From positions 62,001 through 126,000 of the forward strand of contig JAJNNY010000053.1 in NCBI GenBank assembly GCA_022453515.1: 64,000 nt of DNA, written 5' to 3'. The notes beneath the pieces are model-generated. The model did not search any database, had not been told where the DNA came from, and worked only from the letters and a program-made list of their open reading frames with translations. The DNA comes from Astrocystis sublimbata (taxonomy: Eukaryota > Ascomycota > Sordariomycetes > Xylariales > Xylariaceae). The translations under genes were made by a program, and so were the position numbers. Of this stretch, positions 11,827 to 21,921 are shown in pieces; the stretch's first letter is position 1, and every line of letters begins with the position of its first letter.

Positions 11827-13665
11827 TTAGACTAACCTAGCCAACTGCTGATCTAACCGTACTGGCCGAATTTTCGTCGAGTCGACGCCACGGAGGTCGA
11901 TATCTTTCTTTCCCCTATCAAAGTCCCACATCTCACTCCTTAGGGTCATCATAATCTTTAGGTCTGCAGTTGTCTCCTTGACCAGTGAAAGCATTTTCCT
12001 GATATACTCAGCGCAACTCTCTTCCTCCATAGCTTCACACAACTCCGGTCGGTCCAAAATGATGAATACAGGGCTTTTATGAAGGTTGACAACATCAAGA
12101 AGAGCCCTGCAGAGCCTGTCTGCCCTTTCGAATCCATGTGATGTTCGAGAAACGAGAGAGTGTATGTCTCTAAACTTCCGTGACTGTCTCGTTAGAGCCG
12201 GGTCGTTCGCTAGGAACTGTGTTATAAGTGACGACAACGTTTTTTCCAAGGTGCTGGTTCTACCGCATCTTTCGTAAGCAATTGCCCTTTTCTTCCGTAG
12301 ACAGTCCTGGGCTATCTCAGTTGGGACCAGCGAAAGCCATGATTCCGAGATGCTGCTGGCGACTTCATTGCGACCGAATAAAATCATGAGTGTGGTGCCA
12401 ATGCTTTCCCAAAACTTCCCATCTTCCGTATCCATGAAGCGTTTTGCATCCATCATCTGTCGACGTCGGTCGGATTGGAACTGGTATGTAAGGCTTTCTT
12501 GAATCTCGCGTAATTGTTGTTGGCGCGAATCATCGCATTGATAATTATTTAGACCGAGCTCCTTAGCTACCTCTCTCACCTGTCTTTCGTCCTCTCGAGT
12601 CTGTAGTACTAGGAATGTGATGTCAGGTTGCACTTCGAGATGGTAATAGCAATACATACGTTCGTTCTCTTTCACCAGATGATCTATTCGCTCCGCAAGT
12701 AACACATCGCATTTCATTCTTATACGGTTGGAGGTTTCTTCCATCTGTTGCTCCATATCTTGAAATTCGAACTTCCCATCAAGATGGCGAAGGCATCTTT
12801 CTACAATACAAAATATCTAGACATTAGTTTGCAATAACTCAGCAGATAAGTGAATTATGTTGAATGCAGTGGATACGAACTATAGCTGTGAGCCCGCCAG
12901 TAGATGGTTACTTTCCTAGCAAAGACGATGACCTCCTTGTATGCCTCTGCCAGCATCATACCCAATTCACGATTAGGGTAGATACGATTGTATATAGTAA
13001 GATCCGGCATCCGATCTGTAATTCGGCGCATACAGCTCTGCATCGATTGTTCCGCCTCAGCCTTCATCCGCACGGTCTGCAACATGGTAAGCTTCTGAAT
13101 TCGATCAGTCTTTTGGGTCGCGGAACGCACCGCGAATAAGAGTGAAAGGCTCGCAGATGCCACATTACCGTAACTTGAATCGACAGTCTGGAGGATATCA
13201 ACGATTCCTGAGTACGCCTTCAAGAATTGACTGAAAGAAAACATAAGACCTTGTAGCTGAGACGCCCGCTTATGCACTCCGCGGGATCGTCTCTGATTCA
13301 CCGTTGATTCGGCTTCTTTTAGAGTATCCATCTCCGAATCAACGTAGGCGATCAGCTGTTCGAGTGGAATTGACTGGAGATTGTCGAGTAATGGCTGCGG
13401 TTCAGCCGAGGGTGTCGACTGCGCCGAGGGCATGCTGTAGTGAATAATGGCATTTAACTCCCCTTTAATCTTTTGCCCAAGCTGTGGGAGCTGATCATGC
13501 CAGAAGGTGGCAGCATTCTGGAGCACGGCTCTGGCTGGCTTGATCGTCTCGCTTTTGAGACTAAGGAGGTAGATACTCTACATCTATCGGTATACGGAGC
13601 ACTTACGCTTCATCTTGATTTGGGAACCAGACTTCCCACTTCTCATGAATAGAATGAGTCTCCAT
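11827..13665 (-). CDS. DUF7708-type protein with degenerate NTPase-like module
   Basis: Model on the minus strand: exons 13665-13607, 13560-12881, 12800-11827; 570 residues. The ATG at 13665 sits in a good context (CTACCATGG). About residues 85-240 resemble the fungal DUF7708 N-terminal helical domain: SQFLKAYSGIVDILQTVDSSYG, SLSLLFAV, then RIYPNRELGMMLAEAYKEVIVFAR. The C-terminal part has a Walker B-like strand VFIILDRPELCEAMEE and a sensor-like LKIMMTLRSEMWDFD, as in STAND NTPases, but no GxxxxGK[ST] loop precedes them. Many fungal proteins of this kind carry a NACHT-like domain and belong to the NLR-like repertoire; here nucleotide binding looks lost or replaced. The protein has no C-terminal repeat domain. 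The second intron is uncertain: donor 12911 with acceptor 12817 also keeps frame and gives 565 residues. Confidence 0.72.
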
Positions 13666-15217
13666 GGTAGAAAATGCAGTTGGTGATGTAAGAGTGGTTC
13701 GGGGCAAGAGAATATCATGTAATGGGGATGCAATAACAAACCTAGTAGAATATTTCGTATAGCAAGTTTGCAGGTATACTGCCAATCGATCTCTTCTTGC
13801 TTCACAAAAGATTCAGCAGAACTGGGCTTGGGTTATAGATAACAGACATGTGGCGTTATGCCTGTAAGAATTTCCCTGAGGCATACTAGAAGTTAATTTG
13901 CTTCTCATTGGCCGGTACTAGGCAACCACTTTGCTTAAGCTATAATGCGTAAAGTCCCTCATCACACACCTTTGACAAATATAGCCGTAGTAACATTAGT
14001 ACCTACACTTGAGAGCATCCTATGCCCACATACTGTGAAAGAGACGGATCCGGCGACCATTCACATGGTAGAGTGACATGAACCCTGTACCTAAGACGCG
14101 GTTCTCTCTCCAAGTCAATCATTTTGATGGGCGTGCCAATGTGAGATGTTACCACCTACTACCTATTCCAGGCTGAACATAATTCCGTCCTATGAGTCCT
14201 TAACCCCATACTGAACGTCGCAGCCGTATTCCCCGGGTTTTTCTGGAGCTGCAGATTATAATATCTGCTCATCTTCGATCGCCGATGTTGTACGCATTGG
14301 GGGCCATACTTTGCGATCGTACTCGATGAAGTCCAATCTCGGTATTCCATTTCAGGTCCAGGCCTTCAGCTCGCTTATTGATTGCCACACCCTCTTTGCC
14401 GATTGTTTACTATTGTGCCGACAGCTTTACTGGCCCCCAACAACTATGATGTGACATAAAGCAGGCTGTGATGATTCTCCTTCTCCTTCTCCAAAATGCC
14501 ATGTAAAATGAGGGGTAAGTCGGATCATGGCCTTTCAGATGCGTTGTATTCAAGATGCATCGGGAGAAAAACGATCATGTCACTACTGATTCATGTTAAG
14601 GGATCTTGTTAAAGTTGTTCCTCACTTCGTATGGGTTGTTTGGGTGATCGGTACCAACAAAAACTTGGCCGAGCAATACTACTTTTTTAAATTTCTAGGA
14701 GCCATTGATCCCATCCTAACTGCCGTCAGCGCCAAGTCAGTTGAAAGGATCTACAGGGTGACAGTGCGTCCATGATAAAGGGGGGTCGACAATTGTTCTA
14801 GGTAGTCTAGACCGACTGAACAATAATCACTACTACTGCATGCACTGTGACCGATTGATCAAGGTGCAAGAATGTGGCGTGATGCCTCGTGGCTGGCTGT
14901 AACTGGCTGTATCATCTTACACCACGACGGCAGGCTCGCTTGAAGCCCACGGACGACGATCTTGACTCTCTGCTAGCCTGGGTCCCTCATGTCAAGAGAT
15001 CAGACACCCTCCCAGCTTTTCGCCCCCAACTCATGCGGCTCTGTCACCCCGCTCTTATTAAATCTCTCCGCTTCGAGAGCCGATATCGTCCCTCACATTC
15101 TATTTCGCACCAGACTTGCCGATTATACGCCAATCATAGTCACAGACGGGGCGGCTACTTGATTTGTTCTCCATTAAGCCCGAGTCGCTGAACACCGATA
15201 TACCTGTGCAAGAAGTC
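13666..15217. promoter_or_regulatory. divergent intergenic region, 1.55 kb
   Basis: Lies between the starts of the DUF7708-type gene and the AAA ATPase gene and must hold both promoters. Open frames are short, with no recognisable motif. No repeat or RNA gene found. Confidence 0.55.
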
Positions 15218-18095
15218 ATGGCTAGTCCTGTCGCCGTGGTAAGCTTGGTCACCATCTCGGGTAACATTTCAACTATGCTCACGTGTTGAACTAGGGAGAG
15301 CCTGCCATCCATGTCATATCTGAGCTTGAACATCGATATATCAGGCTCCTCGAGAAAAAAATCGCGAATCTCGAATCTCAACTTGAGCACCGAACACCAG
15401 AGCCAGGGCCAAAGCCAAAGGCCGAGGCAGGGGCAGAGACTGAAGTTCGTAAAACATTTATAACAGTTGTTTTTTCTAAAATGCAGGAAGTAGTGGAGAG
15501 ATATAATACTAAGCAATGCAGGGCAAAGATCCCGGTGGCGATAAAGTGGCGAAGAATAGGATCGATTCAGAGGTGAATAACCACAGTCAAGCCTATGTTT
15601 ATTTGATAGCTGCTAGCGTTGTCAGGCTAACGTACCCATGAAACTTAGGTCAATGATGACCTACCCGAAGAAGGCCAAATAAAAACCAGCGAGGACGAGT
15701 CTCGTTATCACATGGTAATCCTCGAATGGGACGCACGGAAGGGAGCGTTCAAGGAAAGTCTGTTGCCAGGTATCGAAGACGTGATTATCGGCCCCGAGAA
15801 CAAACCCAATCGAGCGTTCACATTTCGGAAGATTGTCAGTTCAGCTCACACATTGCACGCACCCTCAAAGAACGAATTTTCATCGTCCGAATTTGATATC
15901 ATCTTCCCACCGTTACAAAAACTGCTGGGTGAGATCACATCCATGTGGGGATGGTCAGAAGAGGTTACCAGATGTGCGAGTCCCTACATTCCGCTGATAT
16001 GGTCATGGGAAGAAGCCCAACAAAAAACGATGCCTCCAGATGGGAAAGACGAATCCGATGACGAGAAGCAAGCGCGCAAAGATCTGAGCGAACTCCTCAG
16101 AATAATCTCGACTTCATCTGGAGATGCACTATTGGACCGATACTTCAAGAATCGACAGTTGTTCAAAGACAAGGCAGTCATCACACACAATTCTCTCTGG
16201 ACCTTGTTCCCACCAGGAACGTTTGTACTCGGCAGACCGTGTCATAACGAGTATCAGGTTTTCATCACCGATTGGTGCACTGGATTCGTTGCCGATGGCA
16301 AAGTTTTCGAGCTCGTCTGCCATAGCTTTGACTGGGATGGCTTTGAATACAACAGAGTGCCATACCAGTTGACTATCGATGGGTGGGGTGGGGACAGTAG
16401 AAGCGTGACAAGTCTTTCATTTTACCCTCTCAAGTACTACAAGGAAGACGGATTGACCGAGGAGGAATCGCAAGAAAAGTTGACAAAACGCCTGGTTGAA
16501 AGAGGTCGCAATTATGCCAAGTTCGCCGTCACAGCGAAAGGGGAGCAGATGTTTAATTATAAAGAGGGCGATGCTTACTTCCCCAAGGGCGGTAGTTTCC
16601 TGACACCCATGGAAAGCGAAACAGACACACAGCAGAACAGCTCATCTTCAACGTTTTCAGATTCTATGGATGGCCCATCAGCAGGTCTAGGGTCTAGCTG
16701 GAAGTTGGTAAGTGAACCCGATGCACAATTTTGGCACAGGCTTCTAACATTGTGGAAAGATCGAAGGAGCAGTGATAGTCGACTTCGATTCCTACCTGAC
16801 ATATCAATCGGCCAGCGCACCAACTCTCGGACCACTTCTCATATGGGAGGGGGGCCTTTTCGAACTATCCCCTGAACAACGCGCCAAGAAGACGTTCAAA
16901 GATACGTTTAAGTTGGACTGGGATCGAGTCGACTCTAAAAAGGAACTCAGTGAGCAACAGTACCTTTGCTGTCCACCAAGACTCCTAGGTTACGCATTGA
17001 AGCGAAAGACATGGGTGCAACTACTCGTGGATCATATGAGTAGCCCCGCCGACGCGAACAACAGCACCTTTCAAAATGAGTTACAACTAGATGAAGAAGC
17101 CAAAGACCTCATTTCCAAATCCGTCTTAGCCCACTCGAAATCGAGAAAGAGAAAGGGTGGCGCCTCTCGCGGATTGGACGATTTCGCACCGGAAAAGGGC
17201 AGAGGCCTAGTGATAATGCTTTACGGTATGTGACACTCTCTCCCTTGACATAGAAAGTTGATCGATGACTTACACAATTACAGGACAACCTGGTGTGGGA
17301 AAGACCTTGACAGCAGAAAGCGTGGCCCAAATGACCAGCAAGCCATTACTTTCTGTTGGAGTATCTGACATCGGCATCGAGGGTGACAAGGTCGAAATGA
17401 ACTTACAAAAAGTATTTGCTTTGGCCGGACTGTGGGAGGCAGTCTTATTGTTGTAAGTCCGATATACTCAAGACATTATTTATTCTCGCTAATGTTGTTA
17501 TCAGCGACGAAGCGGACGTATTTCTCGAATCGAGAGGAGAAGGGGACAACGACCTTCGACGAAATGCAATGGTCTCAGGTAAGACAAAGCAGTCAACTCT
17601 GAAACCGTCGTTGATGTAAACAGTTTTATTACGTGTTCTGGAATATTACGAAGGCATCCTCATCCTCACAACAAATCGAATGAGATCACTCGACATTGCT
17701 GTCCAAAGCCGCATCCGTAAGCGCCCAACGCCCTGGGCTTTATTGAGGATTGCTAACTGATAATATCAGACTTGGCCATCAAGTTCGTCGAACTTAATCC
17801 CGAGCAAAAGGTCAGGATCTTCGAATCCTTCCTAACCCAACTGGCGAGTAAAAACCTCGTTTCGAATTACAAGGAACTCGAGACGTGGGTGAAGAAAGAG
17901 GGGAAGAGATACGATTTCAATGGCCGTCAGATACGTAATGTCATATCAACTGCGTTGGGGATTGCCCTTGCGGATGAGAAGAAATTGGAGAAGGATCACT
18001 TAGCAAGCGTTGCGAGACAGACTGATGAGTTCAAGAGGGACTTGTCCACCCAAGAAGCCATTTACAAGGACAGACAAATCAGTCAAAGGGCTTGA
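15218..18095 (+). CDS. AAA+ ATPase with DUF7025-like N-terminal domain
   Basis: Model: exons 15218-15238, 15295-15572, 15690-16707, 16760-17225, 17284-17452, 17505-17578, 17624-17716, 17770-18095; 814 residues. Exon 2 encodes a leucine-rich coiled coil (RYIRLLEKKIANLESQLEHR). A long central region (FPPGTFVLGRPCHNEYQVF ... FDWDGFEYN) matches the DUF7025-type domain of fungal AAA proteins. The ATPase core has Walker A GQPGVGKT (residues 595-602), Walker B LLFDEADVF (Asp652, Glu653), a sensor ILILTTNR and the arginine finger region RSLDIAVQSRI, followed by a C-terminal helical lid. The family is common in filamentous fungi and uncharacterised; its relatives are mostly annotated as ATPase AAA-type core. 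The third junction is the least sure: the frame needs donor 15573 with acceptor 15689, although a branch site and a better-placed AG exist at 15648. The 21-nt first exon is also inferred. Confidence 0.85.
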
Positions 18096-18608
18096 TACTC
18101 CGGATTAGAGATCAAGGAACACTCATGGTCGATGTCACACGGGTCACTTCCGGGCTACCCAAATAGGAAGCCTACGCGCCCTAAACCTCTGAATATATAG
18201 ATGATTGGATCAGAGCTACGGATCTAGAAGGTCATGAGGACCTCCGTATGCAGGCGACAGCCAACAGGCATAAGTGAGGCGTTGCCGCAGACCCGAGGAA
18301 GGTCCGAAGCCGGCCTCAAGGGCTGCCAGAAGGAGCATAAATAGAAGGGATTCCTCCAGCCTGGAGTAGAGGCCTTAGGAGGACATGGACCCTTTTGTGC
18401 CCTAGAGAATTATTAGCTAAATTGAAGCCTATTCCAAGCCCTAGAAATCTAGCCCTTGTTACAGTCGATGTGGTATTTAGTAGCACTCAGGCTCGCCAGA
18501 ATCATTGGCTCTGTATATAAATGATGCATTTATGATCACTGTTCCATTCTTAAAAAAAAAGATTCATCCTATATCACAAATTGGATTGAAGATATTAGAT
18601 ACATTGAT
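18096..18608. other. intergenic region between AAA ATPase gene and repeat copy B
   Basis: About 510 bp without a coding frame. A G/C-richer block (about 18170-18400) is flanked by AT-rich DNA and might be a decayed element, but no terminal repeats or protein remnants are visible. Confidence 0.45.
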
Positions 18609-18806
18609 CCTCGTGAGATCTAGCGTTGGCCAGATACTAAATAGTCTTGCCTGAGCATTCTGAGCCCAAGTCGCCCAAGTATGAAGTGCTGCGACAGTAC
18701 ATCTCTTAAATTTACAAAAAAAAATATAGACTGACATCTCATTCATTCAACAATCTGCCGAAGACCGTAAATCATTCCGTCGTCCATTACTTAGTGCTGA
18801 CCGAAC
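18609..18806 (+). repeat. dispersed repeat, copy B (GC-richer)
   Basis: Second copy of the ~190 bp sequence at 5395-5586, same orientation. It ends about 17 bp from the stop codon of the cysteine-rich secreted protein gene, so it probably forms part of that gene's 3' flank or transcript. Compared with copy A it keeps G and C at most differing sites. Confidence 0.75.
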
Positions 18807-18822
18807 ATCTACGTGCCGTACT

Positions 18823-19256
18823 TCAACGGCAATGACCAATGCAGTGTTCGAAGTTCAGCCACTTGCAGCAGTCCTTAAATGTCTGGCGGATATCATGACC
18901 GACGGGGCATTTCTACCTGCGAGTTAGTCTTGAATGTCATGTAACCACTGATAGGAAATGGCGTACTAGATTGGACATCTTGCGACCCATATTGCCACAA
19001 CAGACAGCGGTAAGGTCTTTCACTACATCGATGTGTTAGCGCCAGGTTCTGATTATACGGATGTAAAAGAGGAGAGGTCGGTCGTCTTTTTTCACGTGTG
19101 AGGATGCTTACTATTTGAGCCGTTCATGCTATTCATGCAAATGCAGTCGTCTGGTGCAAGCGACCACTTGCAAACATCAGTTTGCCTCTCGAAGATGTTG
19201 AGGCCTTCGGCCATGGTGAAGAGTAAGACTGCATTGAAAAGGTGGATGACCTTCAT
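18823..19256 (-). CDS. small secreted cysteine-rich protein, effector-like candidate
   Basis: Model on the minus strand: exons 19256-19112, 19022-18967, 18912-18823; 96 residues. No single open frame shows it; it appears only after removing introns 19023-19111 (GTAAGC, branch GCTAAC) and 18913-18966 (GTACGC, branch GACTAAC, acceptor GTAG). The start MKVIHLFNAVLLFTM gives a classic signal peptide, with cleavage near residue 18. The mature ~78 residues contain ten cysteines at 29, 38, 40, 56, 57, 69, 82, 83, 91 and 95, spacing C-x8-C-x-C-x15-CC-x11-C-x12-CC-x7-C-x3-C, with no other domain. An even cysteine count, doublets, small size and secretion are typical of disulfide-stabilised fungal effectors or antimicrobial proteins. 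The spacing does not fit hydrophobins (only one cysteine between the CC pairs) or CFEM. No homologue is recognised. The second donor is weak, so the model needs transcript support. Confidence 0.7.
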
Positions 19257-20400
19257 ATTGACTGAGTAGATTGGTAGCTGGGTAGGTGGTTGATTCGGAA
19301 CTGGGTTTGCAGAAGAGTCCAAATTCGCAATGCTTCAAATTGCTGTTGTCACGATCGATAGTCGTGCTCTTATACCCAGCGCGCCATCGCAGGTAGCATC
19401 GATTAGAATCATGGCCTCGTCCGACCAGTTTTGAGAACGTTGCATGTAGACAATTACCCGGCATGACGCAGCTCACCAACCCAAGCGAATGGCACCTGCA
19501 AATTAACGGTTCGCAGACGCTTCCAGGTGCTTGGGTCTAATAATTCCTGCATCGCCTATAACAAGGCATTGATCCGGGCTAACGACACCAATGGCTTACT
19601 TGGGATAAATCGTCTGTTAAGCGAACAACTCGCGAGCTGCATCTTGCTGCTGACGCCCAAATAGGCTGAAAGCAGCTTGCGTTAACGACAAGCACTCCGA
19701 TATCGACACGAGGCTCTATCAGCTAAAATAAGAAACGCGCAGGATGATAAGACGGGTGCTAATGAGCTGTGGTCATGTCATGGAACCTCGCTTCATAGAT
19801 TGCGCTGCGATGTCAGCAGAGCCAGCAAGAGGAAGCACGTCGCGAAAAGTGCAACGCGACCATTCTGCATTGCCGAGGTTCAAGGCCGGCAGCATTGGCC
19901 GATCTAGATTGTGTAAGCTGGCGAGTAAATACAATGGACCTTGACCGAAGAATGTGACATTGTCGCCAGATGAATCTGCATCTCATCGCGGGACGGAGCG
20001 GTGCGGCACATACGGCAAAGACCCGGTGTAAACCATTATGTAACGCCGTTCACCTATGATTGATTGACTCTAACTACATGTATGCTGACTAACTTCCTCT
20101 ATGGCAATTGCAACGGCAGGTAGTAAGTACTTGGGCAAACATCAGGACAAGGTCATCGACTTTTCAAAAGTGTACAATCTTCTTCACATCCTCAGACAAG
20201 CTGAGCTATGCAATGAAAAAAGTGAGGGTAGATGTTTTTCGCCACCTGGAGGCAGTGTAATACCAGGTGACAGGAAACAGAGCCCTTGAGATCAAAAGAT
20301 TGGGTTGCACATGTTGCCATGGCATTGAGAGAACTGCGAGCAGTGTCTCTTTTCCTCCTCTTTCTCCATCCCCTGGCTTCCGTGCCATTTCATCTGTTCC
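19257..20400. other. gene-poor region upstream of the secreted protein gene
   Basis: About 1.1 kb with only short, motif-free open frames. The first few hundred bases should contain the promoter of the minus-strand secreted protein gene. Nothing else recognised. Confidence 0.5.
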
Positions 20401-20466
20401 CATCCCGATCCCATCCCGATCCCATTCCAATCCCATTCCAATCCCATCTCAATCCCATCTCGTCGC
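20401..20466. repeat. tandem repeat, 11-bp unit, six copies in doublets
   Basis: Units of 11 bp: CATCCCGATCC twice, CATTCCAATCC twice, then CATCTCAATCC and CATCTCGTCGC. Neighbouring units are identical or nearly so in pairs, which suggests slippage in 22-bp steps. The period is not a multiple of three, so it is not a coding repeat. Confidence 0.85.
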
Positions 20467-20508
20467 CATTCCTCCCACCCCCTTCCACCTCCTCCGTACC
20501 AAGTAGCC

Positions 20509-20704
20509 GTCGAGAAAGTTGTCGTTGAGAGTGTCGTCGGGGTTGTCGTCGGGGTTGTCGTCGGAGTTGTCGTCGAGAGTGACGTCGGGGTTGTCGTCGG
20601 AGTTGTCGTCGAGAAAGAGTGTCGTCGGGTTGTCGTCAGGGGTTGTCGTCGGGGGTTGTCGTCGGGGGTTGTCGTCAGGGTTGTCGTCGAGAGTGTGTTG
20701 TCGA
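20509..20704. repeat. minisatellite with GTTGTCGTCGGG-like 12-bp unit
   Basis: About 195 bp of imperfect 12-bp units (GTTGTCGTCGGG, GTTGTCGTCGGA, GTTGTCGTCGAG) with occasional length change of one base. The reverse strand is open in two frames and would read Asp-Asp-Asn-Pro or Thr-Thr-Thr-Pro runs. These frames shift with each length change and start and stop arbitrarily, so I treat the tract as non-coding. Confidence 0.8.
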
Positions 20705-21921
20705 GTAGTAGTTGCCAACATGTAGTGCCGATAAGTGTTGGTGGTTGTTGAATGCTAGCGTTGTTGGTGTGTGCCGCAAAAAGGGTTGCAGAAGAGAGGA
20801 AGGAAGAGGGTGCAAGGCCGGTGGGAAGGGTGCAATTTATAGACGTGCACTGGAGGCTCAGAGACCACACAATCAGCCTACAGCTGTGATTGTAATTCAG
20901 TGCAGGTAATTTAAAAAAGGCAAGTACTCAACTGCCATAGTAACGAGCAAGGTCAACAACCGCGTTGGCAGTTGAGGAAGTGGTGGCAACTAGCCGGTGG
21001 AAGTACCTGTGCCAGGTCAAATACTTTAGCACAACGTGTGCTACAGCGAGAAGGCTAAGTACATGCTACTTACTTAATTCTACCTAGGTATGAAGTTGTT
21101 TGCTTTGCATGGGATCAGCGTACTAGGAGCTCGAGCTACCATACGTGGGTTTGGGCCTTGAAAGGTAAGTGGTCGTATAACACGTTATAGCAAAGTGAGG
21201 TTCGTTATACGAACTTGTTAGATATGCTAGGCAGAGGTAAGCACAAGATCAGGCAACCTACCAGATTGGACTGGCAAGGAGTTACCAAGATCACTAGGTA
21301 CGTGCTGTAAACCGAAGTAATTAAGGACCAATCAGAAAGCAGTCTCATTACTGGTTGAGTTGCAAACTGCTAGATCACGAAAATACCCAGGAATCAAGGC
21401 CATTGATTCAACAAGTCACAGACAGCCAACAGGTAAATCTTAGAGTTTTTTACTACCTCGCAAGCCCTTACCACGTTTGGAACCGAATGCAAATTTGTAG
21501 CCTATTGTAGCAGCACAGGAATTACATACAGATACAGTTATATCGACTCTCATCGCTCTTCACACACTGAACGCAGCATGCTAATTTCTGATAACGTATT
21601 GTCACATGTCTCCGCTGTACCAAAGCTTCATTTCAATCTCATATACATTATGCTATATATAAAACTCTGCCTATTTACAATTACAACATCGACCACTCCT
21701 TCACACCAATCCGAAATCAATTACATGATTAGATAGGAGAATCCAAATCCAACTCTGCGATCTCATTATTTTTATAATTAAACAATTCCATGAATAACAT
21801 GATATGGGGGTATACAGTGTATAAGGACGAATAAGATAGTTAACAGTTGAATAACCTCCAAACAAGAGGCATACGATTCAGTCCTAGATGGCAAGTCAGT
21901 GATGCCGCCGTTGCCAACATC
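20705..21921. other. intergenic region 3' of the rhodopsin gene
   Basis: About 1.2 kb, AT-rich toward the right. Contains one TACCTAGGTA palindrome (21081-21090). The right end should be the 3' untranslated region of the minus-strand rhodopsin gene. No gene recognised. Confidence 0.55.
21081..21090. repeat. palindrome TACCTAGGTA, copy 4
   Basis: Perfect copy in the gene-poor segment left of the rhodopsin gene. Confidence 0.9.

Noticed and set aside
18823..19256. Hydrophobin or CFEM identity for the cysteine-rich protein
   Set aside because: Hydrophobins need two cysteines between the two CC pairs and CFEM needs a different spacing; neither fits.
20401..20704. CRISPR-like array
   Set aside because: Units are contiguous without spacers, and the genome is eukaryotic.
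20292..20870. 192-codon minus-strand frame rich in Thr and Pro
   Set aside because: It is made of the tandem arrays; the 11-bp period shifts frame constantly and no conserved flank exists.
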